From Ruegeria arenilitoris (lineage in GTDB: Bacteria; Pseudomonadota; Alphaproteobacteria; Rhodobacterales; Rhodobacteraceae), in assembly GCF_013031355.1 (NCBI RefSeq), contig NZ_WPZO01000006.1, positions 1-64,000 on the forward strand: a stretch of 64,000 bases of DNA, read 5' to 3'. The position numbers and the translations under genes are program-made. This document shows positions 36,612 through 45,743 of this stretch, piece after piece (the stretch's first letter is position 1; the number at the start of each line of letters is the position of its first letter). The notes beneath the pieces were generated by a model. The model ran no database searches and was not told the DNA's origin. It worked only from the letters and a program-made list of their open reading frames with translations.

Positions 36612-38511
36612 CCGCATCTGAGGCGGGTGTGTCCGTCTGCTCGGCCTCGATGGTTTCCGCCTCGATCGCGTCCAGCCCGGTTTCGGTGTTTGCCACCGGC
36701 TCGGGTCGGATCAGGCGGAACTCGATCCGGCGGTTTTCCTCGCGGCCTTCTTCGGTGTCGTTGTCGGCGATCGGTTGCGATTCCCCATAGCCCACGGCGG
36801 TAAAGCTGGCCGTAGGTACGCGGCGCCCGCGCAGCTCGTTCAGGATCGACTGTGCCCGCGCCTGGCTAAGCTGTTGGTTCATTTCTTCGCGGCCCTGACT
36901 GTCGGTATGGCCCTGAATCTCCAGCCGGATCGGGCCGCATTCGCGCAGGATGTCGGCAATCTGGTTCACCGTATCGCGCGAGTCGGCGGCGACGGTGGCC
37001 GAGCCGGGCTCGAACGCGATCTTGGTGCCGGCCTGAACCTCGGCGATGCGCTCCTCGCATACCTCGGGGTCGGGCAGCTTGTCGGCGGGTTCGGGCGGTT
37101 CCTGATAGGTGATGGACAGGGTGAATTCCTGCGCGTCGCCCAGTTTTTCGGACAGCAGACCGGCGATTTGCGCCTTTGTCTCGGGGTCGTGGCTGATGCC
37201 GTTCAGGACCAGATCGTCGGGTGTGACGGTCAGCGCACCGTTATGCAGTTGGGCCAGCGCCTCAAGCCCGGTCAGAACGCGTACTGGCCACCCCATCGGC
37301 AGGCCTTCGGGCGCGATGCGGGTTGCGGTGTGGACCTGCTCGGACCCAAAGGCTGCGCGGGCGTAGCTGTCGACCATGTCGCGTTGGGTGTCGTCGCCCA
37401 GACGCCCGCGTATCTGCACCAAACCCTCGGGGCTGCGCGTGGCGGAGAATTCGGGGGGGCCTTCTGAGCCCTCGGTTTCGGGGGGTGGCAGGACGGCGTG
37501 CAGGGCAAAGACCGGGGGCAGGGCGTTCTCAAGCTCGCCCACCACGCGGTCAAACGCCCCGCCATCTGTGCCTTGCGCCGCGGCCAGCGTAATGTCCGCA
37601 TCCGACATCGTCACCGAACCGCCGCCTAGCTCGGACAGAGCATTGATGCTCAGCACGGCGGCCTCGGACCAGCGGGGTGAGGGTACGCCCAGACCGATGG
37701 TGCAGCTATAAGGATCTGTCATGCCAGCTTCTTGCGCGGCGGCAACGATCGCGTCGCGGGCCTTTTCGTCCTGCGCCGAGCAAGCATCGAACTGGCCGCC
37801 ATCTGCATCGATCAGAAAGCGAAGGGTAAAGGGTGTGATCACCGGGCGCGGGGCCGAGATGGACAGGCCGATCCGCAGGCTTGGGGGGGCTGTACGGGTC
37901 AGGTCCTGTTCCAGCTTTTCTTTTTCCTGCTGACTGTCTGCAATCGCAGTGATCTTGACCAACCCGGGGCTGGCCGAGATTTTGGCACGCGGCAAGCGTT
38001 TCAGAGCATCAACAGCATAGGCAATCGCGGCGTCCCACCCTTTTGGCTTGGGATAATCCGCGGTTTCCATCAGATCGGAAACAGGGGCGCCGCCGTCCAG
38101 ATCGCTCAGCCGCTCCATCAGCGCCTCGCGGTTTTCGCTGGCCGGGATCAGGCCGATCACCGAAATGCCGCTGTCGTTGCGCAGGATCTCGGCAGAAAAC
38201 CGGGGTGCGGCCAGTTCGGTTGTGGGGGCGACCTCCATTTCGTCGATCACGCGCGAAGTATCGACCTCGGTGCCCGCCGCGGTCAGCGCGTTAAACCGCG
38301 TGGCCTCATCCGTGGCTGTGCCTGTCAGCACGACGCGCAAACCGTCGGAATGCACTTCTGCCCAGTCATGCCCTTTCAGGTCCAGCGCCCGGCGTACGGC
38401 GAACTCGGACGTTTCTTCGACCTTGGTCACCGCAAAGCTGGCGGCCAACAGGCACAGGCCCGCCGATACGAGGAAGATAAGGGCAACGGCTAAAAAATAG
38501 GGCAAACGCAT
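36595..38511 (-). CDS. OmpA-family envelope protein with BON-like repeats
   Basis: 638-aa protein with an N-terminal membrane or signal segment (about 4-28), then several BON-like periplasmic modules (blocks such as VVLTGTATDEATR, ISVIGLIPASENREAL and LVQIRGRLGDD), and a C-terminal OmpA peptidoglycan-binding domain (about 500-605) with IAFEPGSATV and LEIQGHTDSQGREEMNQQLS. The tail is acidic (Glu/Thr/Asp). Expected to link inner membrane and peptidoglycan. The 64-nt gap after ubiA suggests a shared transcript. Domain names for the middle region are inferred. Confidence 0.87.
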   Translation of the reverse strand: MRLPYFLAVALIFLVSAGLCLLAASFAVTKVEETSEFAVRRALDLKGHDWAEVHSDGLRVVLTGTATDEATRFNALTAAGTEVDTSRVIDEMEVAPTTELAAPRFSAEILRNDSGISVIGLIPASENREALMERLSDLDGGAPVSDLMETADYPKPKGWDAAIAYAVDALKRLPRAKISASPGLVKITAIADSQQEKEKLEQDLTRTAPPSLRIGLSISAPRPVITPFTLRFLIDADGGQFDACSAQDEKARDAIVAAAQEAGMTDPYSCTIGLGVPSPRWSEAAVLSINALSELGGGSVTMSDADITLAAAQGTDGGAFDRVVGELENALPPVFALHAVLPPPETEGSEGPPEFSATRSPEGLVQIRGRLGDDTQRDMVDSYARAAFGSEQVHTATRIAPEGLPMGWPVRVLTGLEALAQLHNGALTVTPDDLVLNGISHDPETKAQIAGLLSEKLGDAQEFTLSITYQEPPEPADKLPDPEVCEERIAEVQAGTKIAFEPGSATVAADSRDTVNQIADILRECGPIRLEIQGHTDSQGREEMNQQLSQARAQSILNELRGRRVPTASFTAVGYGESQPIADNDTEEGREENRRIEFRLIRPEPVANTETGLDAIEAETIEAEQTDTPASDADAGDQ

Positions 38512-38575
38512 GTGCGGGTTATCGACTCCTCAAGCGATTGTGCGAACTCTTACAGAGCCGCGCGGTCAGGTGCAA

Positions 38576-39538
38576 TCAGAGCAGCAGCGCAACGCAAAGG
38601 AAGATCAGCGGAATAAGGCCAGTGTCCCGGTTGGCGCGAAACAGCTGCAGCAGTTTCGCGTTGTCCTCGATATCCAGCCCGCGCAATTGCCACGCCATAT
38701 GCCAGCCCATCGCCCACGGCCCGCCCAGGGCAACGGCCAGAGCCAGCATCGAAGTCTGCGCCAGCGCCCCGTCGATGATGGCGAGCCCCATCAGGAAGAC
38801 CGTGGCCACAAGGAAGTATTTCAGCCAGCGCGCGGTATCGGTGCCAAATAGCCGGGCGGTGGATTTGATGCCGATCAGTTCGTCATCCTCGGCGTCCTGA
38901 TGGGCATAGATAGTGTCATAGAACAGCGTCCATGCGATCCCGGCCAGATAGAGCGTGATCGCGGGAACGCCAACCGTGCCGGTATGCGCCGCCCAGGCCA
39001 GCAGGATGCCCCAGTTGAAGGCCAGCCCCAGAAACACCTGCGGCCACCATGTGAACCGTTTGGCATAGGGGTAGATCGTCACCGGCAACAGCGACAGCAC
39101 GCCCATGGCGATGGCGGCCTGATTGAAGCTCAGCAAAATCCCCAGCGCCAGCAGGCATTGCAGGCCCATCCAGATCACCGCCTGACGCACGCTGACCTGA
39201 CCGGACGGGATCGGGCGCGACCGTGTGCGTTCGACCTGTCCGTCGAACTTGCGGTCGGTAATGTCATTCCACGTGCAGCCCGCACCGCGCATCAGGAAGG
39301 CACCGATGGCGCAGCCAACGGCGATCCATAGATCCTCCCACCTTGGGTTGCCATCGCTGAGGATCGCCAGCGCCAGACCCCACCAGCAGGGAATCAGCAG
39401 CAGCCACGTGCCGATGGGCCGGTCCGCGCGGGAAAGCCGCAGGTAGGGGCGGGCAAAAGCGGGCGCGTGTGTGTCGACCCAGTTGCCACTGACCGCATCT
39501 GCGACCTGACCGTCTGGTGTTGGGGCGTTGCCTTGCAT
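38576..39538 (-). CDS. ubiA: 4-hydroxybenzoate polyprenyltransferase
   Basis: 320-aa inner-membrane prenyltransferase of ubiquinone synthesis. Two aspartate-rich motifs that bind Mg-prenyl diphosphate are visible: WNDITDRKFDGQVERTRSRP (about 91-110) and YDTIYAHQDAEDD (about 213-225). About nine membrane helices. The start ATG 39538 lies only 12 nt from the divergent rsmE start; a later start in the first 30 residues is possible since the conserved part begins near YLRLSRADRP. The ORF extends upstream antisense to rsmE and is not real there. Confidence 0.94.
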   Translation of the reverse strand: MQGNAPTPDGQVADAVSGNWVDTHAPAFARPYLRLSRADRPIGTWLLLIPCWWGLALAILSDGNPRWEDLWIAVGCAIGAFLMRGAGCTWNDITDRKFDGQVERTRSRPIPSGQVSVRQAVIWMGLQCLLALGILLSFNQAAIAMGVLSLLPVTIYPYAKRFTWWPQVFLGLAFNWGILLAWAAHTGTVGVPAITLYLAGIAWTLFYDTIYAHQDAEDDELIGIKSTARLFGTDTARWLKYFLVATVFLMGLAIIDGALAQTSMLALAVALGGPWAMGWHMAWQLRGLDIEDNAKLLQLFRANRDTGLIPLIFLCVALLL

Positions 39539-39550
39539 ATGTAACGTCTC

Positions 39551-40276
39551 ATGAGTGCAAAGATCAGACTGTATGTAGAGCACCCTCTGGGTCAGGGGCA
39601 ATCGGTAGATTTGACGCGCGAGCAGGCCCATTACCTGTTCGGCGTCATGCGTCTGGCCGTGGGCGGGCAAGTTGCCCTGTTCAACGGCAAGGACGGAGAA
39701 TGGCTGGCCGAAGTGGCTGAGGCCGGCAAGCGCGGCGGTGTTCTGAGCTGTGTGGAACAGACCAAACCGCTGCAGCTGCCGCCCGATCTTTGGTTCCTGT
39801 TTGCCCCGATCAAAAAGGCGCGCACCGATTTCATTGTTGAAAAAGCGGCGGAAATGGGAGCGGCGCGGATCATGCCGGTGCAGACCGAGTTCACCAACTC
39901 TGAACGGATCCGGCAGGACCGTCTGCAGGCCCACGCTGTTGAGGCCGCAGAGCAATGCGGCGGTACTTTCGTGCCCGAGGTCGCCGATCTGCAACGGCTG
40001 GACCGTGTTCTGGACGCGTGGCCCGAGGGACGACAGCTGATGTTCTGCAACGAGGCCGAGGTCGGCTCGGCCCTGCGGCTGGCGGCGAATGAAAAGGGCC
40101 TGCCCTGGGCGATTCTGATCGGCCCCGAGGGCGGTTTCTCGGACCGAGAGCGCGCACGGCTGACGGCGCTGCCCTATGCGCATGTTGTCAGCCTTGGCCC
40201 GCGTATCCTGCGGGCAGATACGGCTGCGGTGGCCTCGCTGACCATGTGGCAGCAGGCGCTGGGGGATTGGTCTTGA
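39551..40276 (+). CDS. rsmE: 16S rRNA m3U1498 methyltransferase
   Basis: 241-aa SPOUT-class methyltransferase. N-terminal PUA-like RNA-binding domain (YLFGVMRLAVGGQVALFNG) and C-terminal knotted domain with ILIGPEGGFSDRE and LGPRILRADTA, both invariant in RsmE. It methylates U1498 of 16S rRNA. Its stop overlaps the next start (TTGA). Confidence 0.96.
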   Translation: MSAKIRLYVEHPLGQGQSVDLTREQAHYLFGVMRLAVGGQVALFNGKDGEWLAEVAEAGKRGGVLSCVEQTKPLQLPPDLWFLFAPIKKARTDFIVEKAAEMGAARIMPVQTEFTNSERIRQDRLQAHAVEAAEQCGGTFVPEVADLQRLDRVLDAWPEGRQLMFCNEAEVGSALRLAANEKGLPWAILIGPEGGFSDRERARLTALPYAHVVSLGPRILRADTAAVASLTMWQQALGDWS

Positions 40277-41121
40277 ATTGGAGACTCGCGACGGATGCGG
40301 ACGTGCCGAAGATCGACGCGTTCCTGTCGCAGTACATCCAGACCTCGATGTTTCCTTTGGCCAATTTGCGGGATTTTGGCCTGCGCGGTGATGATCCGCG
40401 ATCCCTGAACATCTGGGTGATGGGCGATGGTCCGCGCTCTGTTTTCGCCATCACCAACGAAGGCATGGTGCTGGCGCAATGCCCCGATTGCGCGGATGCT
40501 GAGCTTGCCGCGGCAATTGCCCTGATCCGCGGGCGCAAGCTGTTCGGAGTGGCGTCCGAGGCGACACAGGCGCGCCGGATCATGCAGCTGGCTGGCTGGG
40601 AAGATCGGCCCGCCACCCTGAACAGCGATGAGCCTGGCTTTACCCTGCAATTGGGCGACCTTGTCCTGCCGGATACTACTGGCGCGACCTTGGTGTCGTT
40701 GGGCGATGTTGACCGTTCTGTTTCCGAAGCCTGGCGCGAAAGCTATCTGGTCGAGGCAATGGATTTCGCCCCCGAACGCGCGCAGGTGCAGGCGAAAAAG
40801 GACATCGAAGCTTATAAGCAGCGCGACTCGCACCGGGTTCTGCTGGTCGATGATCAGCCAGTTGCCATGACCGGGTTCAACGCCCGCCTGCCTGAAGTCG
40901 TGCAGATCGGAGGGGTCTATACCCCGCCCAACCTGCGCGGTCGCAGCTATGCCCGGCTGGCGGTCGCTTTGCATCTGATCGAGGCGCGCAACGGCGGGGC
41001 GTCCCGCGCGGTTCTGTTCGCGGCTTCCGATTCTGCGGCGCGTGCCTATATGGGTATTGGATTCAAACCCGCAGGACATTTCTCGTTGATCCTGTTCACT
41101 AACCCCGAGGAACCGGCATGA
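40273..41121 (+). CDS. GNAT-family acetyltransferase
   Basis: 282-aa protein; the start is taken as TTG 40273 because it overlaps the rsmE stop by 4 nt (TTGA) and opens LNWRLATDADVPKI, the typical first strand of GNAT proteins. The C-terminal half holds the acetyl-CoA loop region GGVYTPPNLRGRSYARLAVA and the closing IGFKPAGHFSLILF strand. Substrate unknown. Ends with an ATGA overlap to the next gene. Confidence 0.84.
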   Translation: MNWRLATDADVPKIDAFLSQYIQTSMFPLANLRDFGLRGDDPRSLNIWVMGDGPRSVFAITNEGMVLAQCPDCADAELAAAIALIRGRKLFGVASEATQARRIMQLAGWEDRPATLNSDEPGFTLQLGDLVLPDTTGATLVSLGDVDRSVSEAWRESYLVEAMDFAPERAQVQAKKDIEAYKQRDSHRVLLVDDQPVAMTGFNARLPEVVQIGGVYTPPNLRGRSYARLAVALHLIEARNGGASRAVLFAASDSAARAYMGIGFKPAGHFSLILFTNPEEPA

Positions 41122-41645
41122 GTTTCATCCGACCCGAAGCCAAATTGACTCTGTGGCGCTGGCGCGAGGTGTTGGTGGCTGTGCTTGTGCTGCTGGTCGG
41201 CCTTAGCTGGATCAGCGGCCCAGGCGGGTTGTTGGGATGGTTGGGCTGGGTGCTTGTGGCCGTATCGGTGGCGCTCGCTGTAATCGGCATTCAGCGCGCT
41301 AGGTTCCGCACCGGGGTCGGCGGCCCCGGAGTGGTGACCATCGACGAAGGCCAGATCACCTATCTCGGCCCGCTGGATGGCGGCATGGTCGCCACGCGGG
41401 AGATCGAGCGTCTAGCACTGGACCCGACCGCGTCGCCTGCGCATTGGGTGTTGGAGCAACCGGGCCAACCGTTGCTTCACATTCCTGTGAATGCCGAAGG
41501 GGCCGAGGCTTTGTTCGATGTCTTCTCGGCCTTGCCAGGGCTGAAAACCGAACAGATGCTGGCGGAATTGAACGGTGGCGCGGCTCATCCGGTGGTGATC
41601 TGGGAACGCACGCCGTCCCGTCCTGCACATCTTAGGCTGCATTGA
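41118..41645 (+). CDS. Conserved membrane protein of unknown function
   Basis: 175-aa protein with two closely spaced membrane helices (about 16-34 and 38-58) followed by a soluble domain that looks PH-like (VTIDEGQITYLGPLDGGMVATREIERL). Overlaps the acetyltransferase gene by 4 nt and lies 65 nt before gshA. In roseobacters such a protein commonly sits between rsmE and gshA. Function unknown. Confidence 0.75.
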   Translation: MSFIRPEAKLTLWRWREVLVAVLVLLVGLSWISGPGGLLGWLGWVLVAVSVALAVIGIQRARFRTGVGGPGVVTIDEGQITYLGPLDGGMVATREIERLALDPTASPAHWVLEQPGQPLLHIPVNAEGAEALFDVFSALPGLKTEQMLAELNGGAAHPVVIWERTPSRPAHLRLH

Positions 41646-41710
41646 CACTGGCGCGGTTTGCCCCCACGACTGACCAACTAAACAGACACATCAGGATCGG
41701 AGCGCGATTC

Positions 41711-43081
41711 ATGTCCATCCCCCAATCCGGCGGCGGGCCGATCGAACGCCATGAACAACTGGCCGAATATCTGGAATCGGGCTGTAAGCCCAAGCAGGAT
41801 TGGCGTATCGGAACCGAGCATGAGAAGTTCGGCTATTGCAAAGACACCCTGAAACCGCTGCCCTTTGAAGGCACCCGCTCGATTGTTGCGGTGCTTGAGG
41901 GTCTGCGCGACCGCCATGGCTGGGCCGAAGTGCGCGAAGGCGACAAGCTGATCGGTCTGGAAAAGGACGGTGCCAATGTCAGCCTTGAACCGGGCGGCGC
42001 ACTGGAGCTGTCGGGTGCTCCGCTGGAGACGATCCACGAGACCTGCGATGAGGTGAACACGCACCTGCGCGAGGTGAAGGATATCGCCGATGAGATTGGC
42101 GTGGGCTTCATCGGTCTGGGCGCGGCCCCGATCTGGACCCATGACGAGATGCCGCTGATGCCCAAGGGCCGCTATCGGCTGATGAACGACTATATGGAGA
42201 AGGTCGGCACCATGGGCCGCGCCATGATGCGGCGGACCTGCACGGTTCAGGTCAATATCGACTTCGGGTCCGAGGCCGACATGGTGCAGAAACTGCGCGT
42301 GGCACTGGCCCTACAGCCGGTCGCGACGGCGCTGTTCGCCAATTCTCCGTTCTTCGAAGGTAAAGTGAACGGCCAGAAAAGCTGGCGCAGCTATATCTGG
42401 CGGCATCTCGACGATGCACGTACGGGCATGCTGCCGTTCGTGTTCGAAGACGGCTTTGGGTTCGAACGCTACGTGCAATACGCGCTCGATGTGCCGATGT
42501 ATTTCGTCTATCGCGACGGCCAGTATATCGACGCGCTGGGCATGTCCTTCCGCGACTTCCTGCAAGGCAAACTGCCTGCGCTGCCGGGTGAGACACCGAC
42601 CCTGTCTGATTGGGCCGACCACCTGACCACCGCCTTCCCCGAAGCGCGGATCAAGAAATTCATGGAGATGCGCGGCGCCGATGGCGGTCCGTGGCGGCGC
42701 CTGTGCGCCTTGCCTGCCTTCTGGGTTGGTCTGACCTACGATCAAGGCGCGCTGGATGCGGCCTGGGATCTGGTCAAAGGCTGGGATGCGGAAACCCGCG
42801 AAGCCCTGCGCATCGAGGCCGCCAAAGACGGGCTGCAGGCGCAGGTCGGCAACATCAACATGCACGATCTGGCGCGCGAGGTTGTGGCGATCTCCGAGGC
42901 CGGTCTGAAATCCCGCGCCTTCCCCGGTGCCGGTGGTCTGGTGCCCGATGAAACGCATTTCCTGAACGCGCTGAAAGACAGCCTTGAGACCGGAAAGGTT
43001 CCGGCTGATGAGTTGCTGGAACACTACAATGGCGACTGGAATGGCGATCTGACACGGGTGTTCCCGGAATACAGCTACTGA
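41711..43081 (+). CDS. gshA: Glutamate--cysteine ligase, plant/alphaproteobacterial type
   Basis: 456-aa cytoplasmic enzyme of the first glutathione step. ATG at 41711 is chosen ([21 protein letters not shown]) over the upstream frame. Blocks such as [44 protein letters not shown] and [11 protein letters not shown] are those of the class that includes plant GSH1. Length matches. A following 70-nt gap leads to pheS. Confidence 0.94.
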   Translation: MSIPQSGGGPIERHEQLAEYLESGCKPKQDWRIGTEHEKFGYCKDTLKPLPFEGTRSIVAVLEGLRDRHGWAEVREGDKLIGLEKDGANVSLEPGGALELSGAPLETIHETCDEVNTHLREVKDIADEIGVGFIGLGAAPIWTHDEMPLMPKGRYRLMNDYMEKVGTMGRAMMRRTCTVQVNIDFGSEADMVQKLRVALALQPVATALFANSPFFEGKVNGQKSWRSYIWRHLDDARTGMLPFVFEDGFGFERYVQYALDVPMYFVYRDGQYIDALGMSFRDFLQGKLPALPGETPTLSDWADHLTTAFPEARIKKFMEMRGADGGPWRRLCALPAFWVGLTYDQGALDAAWDLVKGWDAETREALRIEAAKDGLQAQVGNINMHDLAREVVAISEAGLKSRAFPGAGGLVPDETHFLNALKDSLETGKVPADELLEHYNGDWNGDLTRVFPEYSY

Positions 43082-43151
43082 TCCGTTCAGTCCCGCTTGC
43101 ATTCGCGGGGCTGGCCCGATAGCAGGTTGGCGACCAAATTCAGAGGGCGTC

Positions 43152-44225
43152 ATGGACGATCTTAAGGCAAAATATCTGGGCCAAATCGCCGAGGCTGGCG
43201 ATGAAAACGCGCTTGAGGCGATCCGCGTCGCCGCCGTGGGCAAAAAAGGCGAGGTCGCGCTGAAGATGCGCGAGCTGGGCAAAATGACCCCCGAGGAACG
43301 CCAGGTCGCAGGCCCTGCGCTGAACGCCCTGAAGGATGAGATCAACTCGGCGCTGTCTGCCAAGAAATCCGCGCTGGCCGATTCCGCGCTGGATGAGCGC
43401 CTGCGCACCGAATGGCTGGACGTCACCCTGCCGACCCGCGCGCGCCGTCAGGGCTCGATCCACCCGATCAGCCAGGCGACCGAGGAACTGACCGCGATCT
43501 TTGCCGAACTGGGCTTCTCGGTGGCCGAAGGGCCGCGGATCGAAGACGACTGGTACAATTTCGACGCCCTGAACATCCCCGGCCACCACCCCGCGCGGGC
43601 CGAGATGGACACGTTCTACATGCACCGCGCCGAGGGCGATAACCGCCCGCCGCACGTGCTGCGGACGCATACGTCTCCGGTGCAGATCCGCTCGATGGAG
43701 AAACAGGGTGCGCCGATCCGCGTGATCTGTCCGGGCGGCGTGTACCGCGCCGACTATGACCAGACCCACACGCCGATGTTCCATCAGGTCGAAGGTCTGG
43801 CCATCGACAAGGATATCTCGATGGCGAACCTGAAATGGGTTCTGGAAGAGTTCGTGAAAGCGTTCTTTGAGGTCGACGATGTCGAGCTGCGCTTCCGCGC
43901 CTCGCACTTCCCCTTCACCGAGCCGTCGGCCGAGGTCGATATCCGCTGTTCCTGGGATAACGGTCAGCTGAAGATCGGCGAGGGCGACGACTGGATGGAA
44001 ATTTTGGGCTCGGGCATGGTCCACCCCAAGGTCATCGCCGCCGGTGGCATCGACCCCGAGGTCTATCAGGGCTTTGCGTTTGGTATCGGTATCGACCGTC
44101 TGGCGATGTTGAAATACGGCATTCCTGACCTTCGGGCGTTCTTCGATTCCGATCTGCGCTGGCTGCGCCACTACGGGTTTGCCGCGCTGGATATGCCGAA
44201 CCTGCATGGTGGTTTGTCGCGTTGA
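43152..44225 (+). CDS. pheS: Phenylalanyl-tRNA synthetase alpha subunit
   Basis: 357-aa class II synthetase subunit with N-terminal coiled coil (about 1-85) and catalytic core. Motif 2 region [22 protein letters not shown] and motif 3 [13 protein letters not shown] are clear. Pairs with PheT to form the alpha2-beta2 enzyme. The last bases overlap the TTG of the next small membrane gene. Confidence 0.97.
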   Translation: MDDLKAKYLGQIAEAGDENALEAIRVAAVGKKGEVALKMRELGKMTPEERQVAGPALNALKDEINSALSAKKSALADSALDERLRTEWLDVTLPTRARRQGSIHPISQATEELTAIFAELGFSVAEGPRIEDDWYNFDALNIPGHHPARAEMDTFYMHRAEGDNRPPHVLRTHTSPVQIRSMEKQGAPIRVICPGGVYRADYDQTHTPMFHQVEGLAIDKDISMANLKWVLEEFVKAFFEVDDVELRFRASHFPFTEPSAEVDIRCSWDNGQLKIGEGDDWMEILGSGMVHPKVIAAGGIDPEVYQGFAFGIGIDRLAMLKYGIPDLRAFFDSDLRWLRHYGFAALDMPNLHGGLSR

Positions 44226-44800
44226 GCAGTCAATTCAAAGGAGCAGTATACGGCGTGGTCGCAACGGTCCTCGCTGGATTAATAATGCTCTTTGTCGCTC
44301 CAGAAGTCTCAAGTTCTAAGTATTTAGGGTCCAAAATAATTTGGGACGAGATTTACTCAAATTACGTCCCGAGTCGCGATGAAGATGAGCAGGGTTTCTA
44401 TCTTAAAGTTCTACATATGGAGAACGCGGGTAGAAAACACTCAGAAGATATTCGTGTGTATGTCCGGGGTGAGATAGATTTCCTGGAAGTAGAGCCAGAT
44501 GTTTTGGTTACTCAACATCTTAGCGAACAGAATCCCTATTTTGAGATTAAGAAATTGGCCTCAGGTGAAAAGGTTGAGGTATTATTGATGGGCTCGTACG
44601 GGCCGAAAGTAAAGAGAGTAACCGAGGGCGGAAAGGCTATCTCCTCAGCTTGGCTAGAACCTCAAGTTTACAGGTTTGGGTATGTCGAGATTCACTCTGT
44701 TTTGCTGATTATCTTAATGCCACTTTGTGTTGCTGGTTTCGTTCTCATTTTGAAAGGGTTTCTAGCGATTGGCGGAGAAAAGCGTTTGGAAAATGAGTAA
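44222..44800 (+). CDS. Membrane protein of unknown function inside the pheS-pheT interval
   Basis: 192-aa protein with TTG start overlapping the pheS stop (TTGA), an N-terminal helix (about 7-27) and a C-terminal helix (about 155-180), with a soluble loop between them. No family recognised. GC content is much lower than in pheS and pheT, with many A/T-ending codons, so it is probably foreign. Starts downstream of the TTG are also possible. Confidence 0.65.
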   Translation: MSSQFKGAVYGVVATVLAGLIMLFVAPEVSSSKYLGSKIIWDEIYSNYVPSRDEDEQGFYLKVLHMENAGRKHSEDIRVYVRGEIDFLEVEPDVLVTQHLSEQNPYFEIKKLASGEKVEVLLMGSYGPKVKRVTEGGKAISSAWLEPQVYRFGYVEIHSVLLIILMPLCVAGFVLILKGFLAIGGEKRLENE

Positions 44801-44870
44801 CTGTTCGCATTTAGGAAATGCACATAATTGTTAAGTGACGATGGGGGTTGGAACGTTAAGCTGCAGGCGC

Positions 44871-45665
44871 ATGATTTATCGACTGCTTTGCCTTCTGTTG
44901 CTGACCGCCTCCCAAGCCGCTGCCGTGGAAACCTGCCACGGTGATACCGCCTGTCAGATCGGCGATCGCTCGTATCATGTGCTGGAACCCGATGGCTGGG
45001 ACGGGCAAAGCCCTCTGCCCGTGTTGCTGCATTTCCACGGCTGGTCTCGGCAGGGGACAGTGGTGGTGAACCATGAACGTATCGCCGGGGCGACCAAGCT
45101 GCGCGGAGTGTTGCTGGTGGCCCCGAATGGGCTGGGCAAAAGCTGGGATTTCTGGTCGGCGGACACTGGCGACGTGCCCTTTGCCGACCGGGTGCTGGAG
45201 GATGTCGCCAAACGGTACCCGATTGATCCGGAGCGCATCTATGTCTCGGGCTATTCCTTTGGTGGCGCGATGGCGTGGCGCTATGTCTGCCAGTCGGGCA
45301 ATGACACTGCGGCGCTGCTGGCCGTTGCGGGCAGCATCCGCCAGACGGAAGCATGCCCCGAAGCCCCGCGCGAGGTGCGCCATGTGCATGGGCTGGACGA
45401 TACGGTGATGGATTTCTCCTTTGGTCCCGGTGGGGATAAGACTTATCCGGTGGCGCTGTGGCGTGAGAAATACAGCTGCAACGGTGCCACCCCGCGCGGG
45501 GATTGGAGCGTGAAACCGTTCCTGACGCTCAACCGTGTGGAGTGGACCGATTGCGCGCAGGGGCAGGTGGTACTGGATACCCATCCCGGCGGGCATTTCA
45601 TCCCTCATGGCTGGATCGGCTGGCAATTGGACGAGCTTTTGGGCCGCACCCCGACCTATCCGTGA
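44871..45665 (+). CDS. Secreted alpha/beta hydrolase, polyhydroxybutyrate depolymerase/LpqC-like
   Basis: 264-aa exported hydrolase. Starts at ATG 44871 with a signal peptide MIYRLLCLLLLTASQAAA. The nucleophile motif is SGYSFGGAMAW (GxSxGG), the oxyanion region is LLHFHGWSRQ, and the catalytic histidine is likely in HPGGHFIPHG. Cysteines (about five) suggest disulfides. It belongs with feruloyl esterase/PHB depolymerase-like proteins. Located between pheS and pheT without functional link. Confidence 0.85.
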   Translation: MIYRLLCLLLLTASQAAAVETCHGDTACQIGDRSYHVLEPDGWDGQSPLPVLLHFHGWSRQGTVVVNHERIAGATKLRGVLLVAPNGLGKSWDFWSADTGDVPFADRVLEDVAKRYPIDPERIYVSGYSFGGAMAWRYVCQSGNDTAALLAVAGSIRQTEACPEAPREVRHVHGLDDTVMDFSFGPGGDKTYPVALWREKYSCNGATPRGDWSVKPFLTLNRVEWTDCAQGQVVLDTHPGGHFIPHGWIGWQLDELLGRTPTYP

Positions 45666-45743
45666 CGCGCAGCGCTTGCACCCCGGCGCAATCTTTGCCA
45701 TTGCCTGTGCCGACTGGATATCTGCCAAAAAAGGCCCCGTGCA

